This document shows, one piece after another, positions 37,411 through 44,803 of a stretch of 44,803 bases of DNA. Every line of letters begins with the position of its first letter. The stretch's first letter is position 1. The notes under the pieces are model-generated. The model made no database searches, was not told where the DNA came from, and saw only the letters and a list, made by a program, of their open reading frames with translations. The stretch comes from JBBDIM01 sp040880405 (lineage in GTDB: Bacteria; Planctomycetota; Planctomycetia; Pirellulales; Pirellulaceae), in assembly GCA_040880405.1 (NCBI GenBank), contig JBBDIM010000036.1, forward strand, positions 1-44,803, in the 5' to 3' direction. The translations under genes and the position numbers were made by a program.

Positions 37411-40029
37411 ATGAATGGCACGATTAATCCCTACCAACGCTGGCTCGGCTTGAATGTGGCGGCCCGACCGGACTGCTATACCTTATTGGGGATTGCGCCT
37501 TTTGAGCAGGATGTCCACCGGATTCGGGCGGCTTCCTCCGCCGCCCTAGAGAAAGCCTCGAATCCTGGTCTTCCGGACGAAGAGACGGCTCGGGTCACCC
37601 TGGTCCGCGAAATTCAAAGTGCCAGCGTCTGCCTGACCGATCCGTCGCAAAAAGCGGCCTACGACCAACAACTGAGGGCCTACTACGGCCAAACGGCTGC
37701 GGCTTCCCCTCAAAGCTACTACGGGACATCCCAGGACTATCCCAGCTCACCGCAAGGATATTCGAGTTCACTGCAGGGATATCCCGGGCAAAATATGTCC
37801 GGCATGCCACCCAGTGGAGCAGCAAGCGGTTCGCCCAGCGGAAGCGGAGGGGCCGCTGGATATTACCCCCAATCGACCGCCATGAGCGGAGGCGCAGCGA
37901 CTGCCGACTTACCCGGCGGGTCAGCGGGTCCTCAGCTCAAGACCGCCAAAAAATCAAACGCGAACGCCGTGCGAGCCAAAGCCAAAGGGGCCAAGCTCGG
38001 TCTGTGGATCACCGTGGCCTTGCTGGTGGTCGCCGCCGGTGCCGGAAGCTACTACTACTTCATGGTCATGGACCATGCGCCGACCCCGCCACCGGTCGCC
38101 CAAAACGACCCACCCAAGCCGCCGCCCACGCCAACGGTCAGTCCCGAGCCGGAAGAGAATCGCCCGGTGAATCGCGACCGCCCTCGTCCCGGAAGAAATC
38201 GCCCCTCGGCCGATGAACTTACCGGCGCGATTGGTGGTTTAGGGAATCCGGACGACGCGATGGCCGGAATGGAAGCGGGCATGGAAGGTGCCCCCACCGA
38301 GCCCACCCCTCCTGTCCGGGTCGAGCCAACCCCGGCCGAGATCGCCCAACTCACCACCGCCCTGCAAGACGCGTGGCAGGCAATCGGCAACAAGCAGTGG
38401 GCTGCCGCCCTGGCGGCGCTGGATGACGTTCGCCAAGTGAACAAGACAGAGGAAGGGGAAGCGCAATTCGCGCGGACCCATCGGCTGGCCCGGGACCTGA
38501 ACACCTTTTATCAGGCGTACGAGGCGGGCCTGGAGAATCTAAGCTCGGGCACGGAGCTGCAGGTCGGCAACACTCAGTTCACAGTTACCACCAACGATGC
38601 CACCCGCTTGGTGGTTCGGGTCGGTGGGCAGAGCAGAGGTTACGAGCGGTCGAGTATTCCGGAGGGGCTGGCTAGGGCGATTGCCTTGCATCAACTCGAA
38701 GGGGACGACCAGCAAAAACAAAAAGTCGAGGCCTCGTTCCTCGCCCTCTCCGACATTGCGGACCCCGAGTATCGCCGCAAACGTTGGACCGACGCCGGAG
38801 GAGATATGGAAGTCCTCGCCCAGCTTGAGGCGGACAAGGCGAAGTACTTGGTCGCCACCACCTCCCCCATGCCAACGCCTGCCGGGGATGACGCGCCAAC
38901 CGGGGAAGACGTGGCGATGAGCACGCCCGACGATTCCCCCGCGATGCAACAGCCCCCCACCACCGAACCCGCTGCGGGGAATGAAGACGCCAAGCAACGC
39001 GCCGAGCAACTGGCGGTTCGCCTGACCCGGACGCGCCAGCTCTTGGGCAAGCGCCAAGTCGATCAGGCCAAGCAGCAGTTGGACGGCGCGGATGAATTGG
39101 TCACGCTACCGGCACATGGCGAGAAGTTGGCGAGGGTTCAGCAGGTGGCGGGCCATGTCGAGCGATTTTGGCAGGCGGTCCGGGACGAGCTGGGGACCCT
39201 CCAGGCCGATACGGAGTTGACCGTCGGCACCATGGTGACCAGCATTGTCGAGGTCAGCCGCGAACACCTGATCCTCAGGGTTGCTGGTCAGAATCGCCGC
39301 TACACCCTCGCCGATCTGCCGGCCGGTTTGGCGCGGCACCTTGCCGAACAGCAACTCGGTGCGCGAGATCCCGAGACGCAGATGCTGGTCGGATCGTTCA
39401 TCCTGGTTGAACCGGACGGCACTTCGGAACGTGTGCGAGAACAATGGGAACAGGCGAAAGCCTCGGGGGCTGAAGTCGACAACCTAATGCACATCCTGGA
39501 TGACATCTACGAGCTGGCGGACGACCTGATCGAGCAGGTCGCCCCGATCGCGGAAACCGAGCTGGCCGCCCCTGGTCGGGACTTCATGCAGCGGTGGAGT
39601 GCCAAGACCAAGTCGGCGCTGCGTCCCGCCGATCGGGCATCGCTGGCCCGGGAAATGCTGATCGAGGCCAAACAGGCGTCGGACGGAACGCCCGAGCAAT
39701 TTGTCGCCTTCCGTTTCGCGCTGGCCGAAGCGGCCAAAGGGGCCGACTTCAATCTCTGCACCACCATCATCGAGGCCTGGGAAAAGCGGTTCGCGATCAA
39801 CACCTGGGATTGGCAAGTGAAAGTGGCCCAGCTCGCCGCCGGCTCCTCAGCCAGCTCCATCGTGCAAAAAGGAGTGGCCGAGCACGCCATCCGCCTCGTC
39901 CCGCAACTCCGCGACGCCGACCAAGCGGAACTCGCCGAGAAGCTGTGGAAAATTGGCGAAGACGCCGCCAAAAAGGCCCGCGAAAAATCGCTCATTGACG
40001 CCCTCGAGCAGCTATCCCAACCGGAATAG
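37411..40029 (+). CDS. J-domain-like membrane protein with duplicated module
   Basis: 872 aa, AGAGG upstream of the ATG. Residues 5-90 (NPYQRWLGLNVAARPDCYTLLGI ... LTDPSQKAAYDQQLRAYYG) resemble a planctomycete J-domain-like module but lack the canonical HPD tripeptide. A low-complexity Gly/Ser/Tyr/Pro stretch (95-180), a basic segment, one transmembrane helix (197-217) and a proline-rich linker follow. The rest contains an internal duplication: about 315-480 and 545-700, each with a helical pair, then (S/A)(G/D)TEL(Q/T)VG and RV(G/A)GQ(S/N)R(G/R)Y and (I/L)P(E/A)GLAR. The soluble part is predicted periplasmic. Function unknown; it may be an envelope scaffold. Confidence 0.82.
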   Translation: MNGTINPYQRWLGLNVAARPDCYTLLGIAPFEQDVHRIRAASSAALEKASNPGLPDEETARVTLVREIQSASVCLTDPSQKAAYDQQLRAYYGQTAAASPQSYYGTSQDYPSSPQGYSSSLQGYPGQNMSGMPPSGAASGSPSGSGGAAGYYPQSTAMSGGAATADLPGGSAGPQLKTAKKSNANAVRAKAKGAKLGLWITVALLVVAAGAGSYYYFMVMDHAPTPPPVAQNDPPKPPPTPTVSPEPEENRPVNRDRPRPGRNRPSADELTGAIGGLGNPDDAMAGMEAGMEGAPTEPTPPVRVEPTPAEIAQLTTALQDAWQAIGNKQWAAALAALDDVRQVNKTEEGEAQFARTHRLARDLNTFYQAYEAGLENLSSGTELQVGNTQFTVTTNDATRLVVRVGGQSRGYERSSIPEGLARAIALHQLEGDDQQKQKVEASFLALSDIADPEYRRKRWTDAGGDMEVLAQLEADKAKYLVATTSPMPTPAGDDAPTGEDVAMSTPDDSPAMQQPPTTEPAAGNEDAKQRAEQLAVRLTRTRQLLGKRQVDQAKQQLDGADELVTLPAHGEKLARVQQVAGHVERFWQAVRDELGTLQADTELTVGTMVTSIVEVSREHLILRVAGQNRRYTLADLPAGLARHLAEQQLGARDPETQMLVGSFILVEPDGTSERVREQWEQAKASGAEVDNLMHILDDIYELADDLIEQVAPIAETELAAPGRDFMQRWSAKTKSALRPADRASLAREMLIEAKQASDGTPEQFVAFRFALAEAAKGADFNLCTTIIEAWEKRFAINTWDWQVKVAQLAAGSSASSIVQKGVAEHAIRLVPQLRDADQAELAEKLWKIGEDAAKKAREKSLIDALEQLSQPE

Positions 40030-40496
40030 GCAGCCACCTCGGGGATGAGTTCAATTACAAAGAGTCGGAGGAAAAGAACCACGACCGCAGTCCCCGTAAT
40101 TGACCTTATCCCCGTTAGTTCGGCATCCATGCCACTCGGTACCCCAGCTTGGTTGCCGAGTAGATTCCACCGCTGAGGATGGGACGTTTGAACGGGGATA
40201 AGTTCAATTACGGGTACCTCGGACTCGGGGCGAGCCGCCGCTTACTTTGTAATTGAACTCATCCCCTTCTCACATCGAACACCGCGCCATCCACCCTCCA
40301 TCCCTTGAGCTAAAACCTCGCGCTGCCCCTAATTTCTTTCAAAACCTGGGGCGACTCTCCGGTGTGTCATGGCGGGGGACGTTTTGTGGGTCGCTCCGGT
40401 TCTAGCAACCAGCCCGGAAGCAGCGAATTCCTTGCCTGGATCACCCGATTTAGAGACTTGGATGATCGATTCTTTCCGCAGGTATGGATACCGCCA
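40030..40496. other. Intergenic region with inverted-repeat element
   Basis: 467 bp before the chosen cytochrome start. An in-frame upstream extension of the cytochrome to a GTG at 40362 exists. The left half is the element at 40041-40266; no further gene seen. Confidence 0.5.
40041..40266. repeat. 226-bp nested inverted-repeat element
   Basis: Perfect 22-bp terminal arms (40041-40062 and 40245-40266; GGGGATGAGTTCAATTAC opens the left arm). A second, inner pair of arms is built from CCCGTAATTGA and CTTATCCCCGTT and their complements (about 40092-40116 and 40191-40213). No reading frame; a non-autonomous element or a large hairpin. Confidence 0.85.
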
Positions 40497-42476
40497 ATGC
40501 CCTGGAGCCGTTTGTACTCGCCGCACGCTCTGTTTGCTCTGATTGCGCCACTCGTGTTGATCGGGGCGGTGTGGGGCCTGTTTTCGCAGACGAAGCGAGT
40601 CGACGCGGTCCCCCACACCATCACCCCCGGCGACTATCCCTATGACGAGGATTGGCCCGATGTTTTTCTGGTGATCTCCAACAAATGCGCCGGTTGCCAT
40701 CGGCCGAATTCGGACCGAGTCGACCTTTCCACCTATGAAGCCCTGCTAGCGGCCCAGATGGATGGCAAGCCGGTCATCAAGCCGGGCGACCCGCACGGTT
40801 CACCTCTGTGGCAAGTGATCGCCTGGCACGAGAACCCCAAACCAGGCAGCCCACTCCCTAAATCTCCGGAGATGCCTCCCGAGAAGCATGAGTGGCTAAC
40901 CCTCATGCAGCAGGAAACGTTGTTTAGTTGGATCGAACGAGGAGCCCTGGAATACAAACTGCCCGGGACCTGCAATACTGCGCCGATCACCGAGATCGAT
41001 TTCCCTTCGGCCAAGCAGTGCCAGGACTGCCATCCCAAACAGTACGACGAGTGGTCCCGTTCGATGCACGCCTACGCCCAGCATAGCCCCGTATTCGAGG
41101 CGTTTAACCTCACGTTGATGGAACGCACCAGCGGCACACTCGGCACCTTTTGCAGCCGCTGCCATACGCCGATCGGCACCGCCCTGGGCGAAAACGGCAA
41201 CCGTCGCAACATCCACCGCTCGCGGATCTCGATGGAAGGGATCACCTGTATCGCCTGCCACCGCCGCAGCACCAAGCATTACAAGGCGAGCGGTCGTGTG
41301 CCGGTCGAGCCGGGTCAACTTCACGATAGCTGCATGTACGGCCCGTTCGATGACTCGGTCAGCGGCCCGCATACGGGGACCCATCCGGCCGAAGGGATGC
41401 CCTACCTTAAAAGCTCGCAGTTCTGTGGTGAGTGCCACGACGTGACCAACCCGGAAGGGATTCGCCTGGAAGAGGCCTTCAGCGAATGGCAAAACAGTCC
41501 CGCCGCCGACGAGGGGATCACCTGCCAGTCGTGTCACATGGGACCGGTGCAGGGTGTGCCTTGCCCCGATCACCAGCGCCCCATGGGCTACGCCGCCACG
41601 GTGCCCGGCATCCCGCAAGATCAGATGCCGCTCCGGCACCTAACCGATCACACCTTCGCGGGTCCCGACTACTCGCTGCTGCCTGATACCGAGTTCCCCG
41701 AGAAGCTCGACTGGATGTACGAGAAGGATTATCGCGACTGGGAAAAGCTGAGCGAGTACGAGCGGGAAACCCTCACCGCGCTGCGGAAGAAGAACCGCCA
41801 CAGCCTTAACAAGGCGGACGAAAAGCGGTACGAACTGCTCAAGAACGCGGCGGAAATCGCCGTCTATTCGCCCCAAACGGCCCGCTCTGGCCAACAGATT
41901 GGGATTCATGTGGACGTGACCAGTAAATTCAAGGGGCACAGCTTCCCGACCGGCTTCACCGCCGAACGCCAGGCCTGGGTCTCGATCACGGTGTGCGATC
42001 CGGAGGGAAATATTGTCTTCCAATCGGGCGATTTAGACGCCAACGGCGACCTCCGCGACGAGCACAGCCACGCGGTGCTCGCGGGGAAGACTCCGCACGA
42101 CCGTTACCTGCTCAACTTCCAGAACAAGTTCACCGTGCTTACCGCCAACGGGACCGAGCGCTCGGTCGTGCTGTCGGTCAACCGGCATCTGTCGCCGCTC
42201 AATGTGTTGCGACCCGCCACGGGGGTTTCGGCCTCGTTCGGCAGGCCGCCGGGCTTTCGGATCGCCAAGGGGAGCCTCGCGCCCCTTTCGACCCAAGGGC
42301 AAACCTACCCCGTGAAACTGCCCCACTGCGCGGGCCCTTGCCAGGTGACGGTGCGATTGAATTTCCGCCACTTGCCACCGACGCTCCTCGACCACGTCGG
42401 CACGCCCCACCTGAAACACCTGCTGGAGGTGGTGGTGCTCGACCAGTGGCAAGGCACCATCGAGGTGCAACCATGA
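40497..42476 (+). CDS. Membrane-anchored multihaem cytochrome c (six CxxCH)
   Basis: 659 aa from the ATG at 40497 (MPWSRLYSPHALF); a GTG at 40362 would add 45 residues of less protein-like sequence. An N-terminal hydrophobic helix (about 8-28, LFALIAPLVLIGAVWGLF) is a signal anchor. Haem sites in order: CAGCH, CQDCH, CSRCH, CIACH, CGECH and CQSCH. The first lies in a planctomycete-type region (NKCAGCHRPNSDRVDLSTYEALL), and the others form a cytochrome c554/hydroxylamine-reductase-like cluster. The C-terminal third is a beta-rich domain without haem (KGHSFPTGFTAERQAWVSI). Its TGA overlaps the ATG of the beta-barrel gene by 4 bp, so the two are translated together. The partner reaction is unknown. 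Confidence 0.9.
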   Translation: MPWSRLYSPHALFALIAPLVLIGAVWGLFSQTKRVDAVPHTITPGDYPYDEDWPDVFLVISNKCAGCHRPNSDRVDLSTYEALLAAQMDGKPVIKPGDPHGSPLWQVIAWHENPKPGSPLPKSPEMPPEKHEWLTLMQQETLFSWIERGALEYKLPGTCNTAPITEIDFPSAKQCQDCHPKQYDEWSRSMHAYAQHSPVFEAFNLTLMERTSGTLGTFCSRCHTPIGTALGENGNRRNIHRSRISMEGITCIACHRRSTKHYKASGRVPVEPGQLHDSCMYGPFDDSVSGPHTGTHPAEGMPYLKSSQFCGECHDVTNPEGIRLEEAFSEWQNSPAADEGITCQSCHMGPVQGVPCPDHQRPMGYAATVPGIPQDQMPLRHLTDHTFAGPDYSLLPDTEFPEKLDWMYEKDYRDWEKLSEYERETLTALRKKNRHSLNKADEKRYELLKNAAEIAVYSPQTARSGQQIGIHVDVTSKFKGHSFPTGFTAERQAWVSITVCDPEGNIVFQSGDLDANGDLRDEHSHAVLAGKTPHDRYLLNFQNKFTVLTANGTERSVVLSVNRHLSPLNVLRPATGVSASFGRPPGFRIAKGSLAPLSTQGQTYPVKLPHCAGPCQVTVRLNFRHLPPTLLDHVGTPHLKHLLEVVVLDQWQGTIEVQP

Positions 42477-44062
42477 TCCGCCTGCTACCGTTGGTGTGTT
42501 GTGTGTGGGCGATAGGTATGGTCGGGACCGGCGTGGGGCAAAATTGGCAAGCTTCGATGTTCGAGGACCCACCGATCCCGCGCGTGACATCCCCGCAATT
42601 CATTCCGGTTGTCAACCAACGGGATCAAGGGAACTTGCGCTTACCCAACCCGACGGAACCGATTCCACAAGAGACCCCGGTTCCGCGCGCGAGCAGTCCG
42701 GACGACATCCAGCTCCGTCCCCTCGATGAGGAACTGTGGCTGCATGGTGGTTCCTACCTCTACGCGCCCGAAGGGGACCGTTTGGGCTGGCCCGACCAGC
42801 ACGAACAAACCGCCCCCTACATGAAGCTCCGCATCCCGGAAGATCACCGCGACCCCCAGCCGGTCACCCTCTTCACCGACTTCCTGGGTGCCGATCCGAT
42901 CCGGCAGTGGGATCTGCGGTGGCTCACGCCGGAGGGTTACAACTGGGAGCCGCGGTTCGTGCTGTATGGCGGGTACGAGATGAACGCGATCGCGCTCCGC
43001 GAAAACGGCCAACGCCGCGATGGCCTGGGGCATCAACTGCTGGTCGACATGGACCTGCGGCTGACCGGGACCGAGCGGTTTCATGCCCAGTTCCGCCCGC
43101 TGGGTGAAGGGGGGACCGGTGGTTCGTTCTATCAGTTCAGCGAGCCCTCCGGCTACATCGACAACAGCACCGCCGAGCCGCAAAACTACTGGTTTGAAGG
43201 GGAGCTGCACAGCATCTTGGGAAGCTGGTTCGATCCGCTGGCGGCGCTCGATGTGCATGTCGTCGGCGGGAAGTTTCCCTTTGCCCTGCAAAACCGCCTG
43301 CTGATGAACGACGAGGTGCTCGGCTTCGCGGTCAATAAGAACACCATTTACCTGGGCAACACCAGCAATCTCAACGTCCAGTACCTGCACGCCGCGGCCG
43401 ATGTCGACAACGTCGCCGACGACGGCGCACGCTTGAACGGCGTTAACATCTCCCTCGATCACCGCCGCAACTTCTACGAGATGTCCTACTTCCACGTCGA
43501 AACCCCCAACGCACCCGGCCGCGACCAACACTTCGCCGCGTTTAGCCGGACGTCGTTTCATGGCCCCCTCACCGTCGCGGGCCGGGCGATGTTCAAATTC
43601 GGCGACGAGGCGGGCACCGGCGACGGACAACTACTGGTCCTGGAAAGCAACTACGTGAGGGTCTTTGACCACGAACCCCTAGGGATCGAATCGGCCGTCT
43701 TCTACTGCAACACGTTCGCTTCGCTCGGCGGCTGGAACTCGATCTCCGGCGGCAACTTCAACCGCCTCAGAGCCGCCTTCGACGTCAACCCGTTGGTCTC
43801 GATCTCCACCGGACGCAACCTGGGAGAAAACTACGGCGCCTCCCTCGGCGTGCAACTGCTCAGGCTGCACGAGGACGAATCGTTCTCCCCGGAGATCGCC
43901 TACGAATCCCCCGATGGCAACTCCGTCTGGGGCCTCGGCCTCCGCTACCAACGCAAAACGAGCAAACGCTCGTTCTTTGAAGTATTGGGAGTGGTTAATT
44001 TCTCCGACCAGGAAGAACTAAGACGCGACGGCGTGTTTGTTTCGCAGACGATTTTGTTTTAG
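42473..44062 (+). CDS. Secreted, probably outer-membrane beta-barrel protein
   Basis: 529 aa; the ATG lies in an ATGA overlap with the cytochrome stop. A signal peptide (MIRLLPLVCCVWAIGMVGT, cleavage near VGQ) is followed by a Pro-rich segment (20-75). The rest alternates hydrophobic and polar residues with aromatic girdles, as in porins: NWEPRFVLYGGYEMNAIAL, LGHQLLVDMDLRLTGTERF, FHGPLTVAGRAMFKFGDE, ASLGVQLLRLHEDESF and WGLGLRYQRKTS. The protein ends in a terminal aromatic, Phe (VSQTILF), the usual outer-membrane sorting signal. The best reading is a barrel of some 14-18 strands, family not recognised. Its coupling to a multihaem cytochrome suggests a porin-cytochrome pair. Confidence 0.75.
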   Translation: MIRLLPLVCCVWAIGMVGTGVGQNWQASMFEDPPIPRVTSPQFIPVVNQRDQGNLRLPNPTEPIPQETPVPRASSPDDIQLRPLDEELWLHGGSYLYAPEGDRLGWPDQHEQTAPYMKLRIPEDHRDPQPVTLFTDFLGADPIRQWDLRWLTPEGYNWEPRFVLYGGYEMNAIALRENGQRRDGLGHQLLVDMDLRLTGTERFHAQFRPLGEGGTGGSFYQFSEPSGYIDNSTAEPQNYWFEGELHSILGSWFDPLAALDVHVVGGKFPFALQNRLLMNDEVLGFAVNKNTIYLGNTSNLNVQYLHAAADVDNVADDGARLNGVNISLDHRRNFYEMSYFHVETPNAPGRDQHFAAFSRTSFHGPLTVAGRAMFKFGDEAGTGDGQLLVLESNYVRVFDHEPLGIESAVFYCNTFASLGGWNSISGGNFNRLRAAFDVNPLVSISTGRNLGENYGASLGVQLLRLHEDESFSPEIAYESPDGNSVWGLGLRYQRKTSKRSFFEVLGVVNFSDQEELRRDGVFVSQTILF

Positions 44063-44071
44063 GTGAGAGTC

Positions 44072-44803
44072 TCACAACCGATTCGCCTTCCGCCGCATCC
44101 GGCTCGCCGTCATGCGGCGCGACATCAGCGCGTATTGCGCTGTGCCGGCGGGGCGTTTGGCGGTTGAATCCCCGCGGAACGCCTCCGCTACCGCGATTGG
44201 GATTTGCGCCTCGCTTTGCACGAGTTCCGCTTGAAAGTGAGAGATTTTTGCGAGCATCTCCTGTTCGTATGCCACCGCCATCGTGCGGCGAACCTCCGCC
44301 TTGGCCAGTGCCATCCGCGTATCGGCGTCCGCCTGTTCCGTTTGCAGCCGGGCCCCGATGTTTTCTCCCACGTCGACATCGGAGATATCGATCGAGACGA
44401 TCGTGAACGCCGTGTTGGCGTCGAGGCCGTGATTCATCACCCCCTGCGACATCAGGGCCGGACGCTCCAGCACCTCCATGTGGGTCGCGGTCGAGCCAAT
44501 CACGGTCACAATCCCTTGGCACACCCTCGCGATGATCGTCTCCTCCGTCGCTCCACCCACCAACTGATTCAGGTTCGTGCGAACCGTAACCCGCGCCTGA
44601 ACCAACAGCTCGACCCCGTTTTGGGCCACCGCGCTAATCTTACTCGCCTGGCCGGGGCGAGGCTGCGGGCAGAAGATGACCTTCGGAAAGACACTCGTCC
44701 GCACGGCGTCCAGCACATCACGACCCGCCAAGTCGATCGCGGCGGCTCGGTCGAAATCCAAATCGATCTCGGCCCGATGAGCCGCGATGATCGCCTTCAT
44801 CAC
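44072..44803 (-). CDS. floA: Flotillin-like protein FloA, partial at window edge
   Basis: 243 codons, with the N-terminus beyond the right edge. MKAIIAAHRAEIDLDFDRAAAIDLAGRDVLDAV is the diagnostic sequence of the YqfA/FloA family, followed by the SPFH core (GVELLVQARVTVRTNLNQLVGG) and the family's C-terminal coiled coil (DADTRMALAKAEVRRTMAVAYEQEM). B. subtilis FloA has 331 aa, so about 90 residues, including the membrane hairpin, are missing here. FloA organises membrane microdomains and is membrane-attached. The gene converges with the beta-barrel gene, with 9 bp between the stops. Confidence 0.92.
   Translation of the reverse strand: MMKAIIAAHRAEIDLDFDRAAAIDLAGRDVLDAVRTSVFPKVIFCPQPRPGQASKISAVAQNGVELLVQARVTVRTNLNQLVGGATEETIIARVCQGIVTVIGSTATHMEVLERPALMSQGVMNHGLDANTAFTIVSIDISDVDVGENIGARLQTEQADADTRMALAKAEVRRTMAVAYEQEMLAKISHFQAELVQSEAQIPIAVAEAFRGDSTAKRPAGTAQYALMSRRMTASRMRRKANRL

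Noticed and set aside
41993..42472. Upstream extension of the beta-barrel frame into the cytochrome gene
   Set aside because: The frame is open but the product there is Arg/Pro-rich shadow; the signal peptide starts at the ATG at 42473.

Overview
The window looks like a chromosomal segment of a planctomycete, probably of the Pirellulales type. The evidence is gene content seen by eye: a DLG-type Ser/Thr kinase fused to leucine-rich repeats next to an ECF sigma factor, two membrane-anchored multihaem cytochromes c, a very large alpha-2-macroglobulin with a CTEQ thioester, a J-domain-like membrane protein, a FloA-type flotillin, and many intergenic hairpin repeats. No database search or base-composition calculation was possible.

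Left part (1-16236): an Mrr-type restriction endonuclease, a SpoIIAA-like protein, an ECF sigma factor convergent with the LRR kinase, an orphan YdeP/FdhF-type molybdopterin oxidoreductase, a GmrSD-type (DUF262/DUF1524) protein, a glucose-dehydrogenase-like medium-chain dehydrogenase and an eight-CxxCH cytochrome with HEAT/TPR repeats. The Mrr and GmrSD families both restrict modified foreign DNA.

Centre (16237-26360): a CAT-anticodon tRNA gene is the integration site of a 10.04-kb island. A 49-bp direct repeat (48/49 identical), running from the anticodon loop through the tRNA 3' end, bounds it. The island holds a tyrosine integrase beside the tRNA, an HTH/coiled-coil protein, a divergent and a canonical serine recombinase, four small proteins of unknown function, a membrane-anchored coiled-coil protein, and a tightly coupled leftward six-gene operon. 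That operon is read from a near-consensus promoter (TTGACA-17-CATAAT) and contains a 66-aa Cro/cI-like HTH gene. Two families of short palindromes (CTCCAATCGATTGGAG-like, and TTGGAAGT/ACTTCCAA) are scattered between its genes. No relaxase, replicase, capsid or known defence gene was recognised, so the cargo is the best candidate here for an undescribed system.

Right part (26361-44803): sequence after attR resembles the island's left end, suggesting repeated use of this site. Then come an unknown 380-aa protein, a DUF1016 gene cut short beside two inverted-repeat elements, a cytochrome P450, a 144-bp tandem repeat, the alpha-2-macroglobulin, the J-domain-like protein with an internal duplication, a 226-bp inverted-repeat element, a six-CxxCH cytochrome translationally coupled to a secreted, probably outer-membrane beta-barrel protein (a possible porin-cytochrome pair), and a partial flotillin at the right edge.
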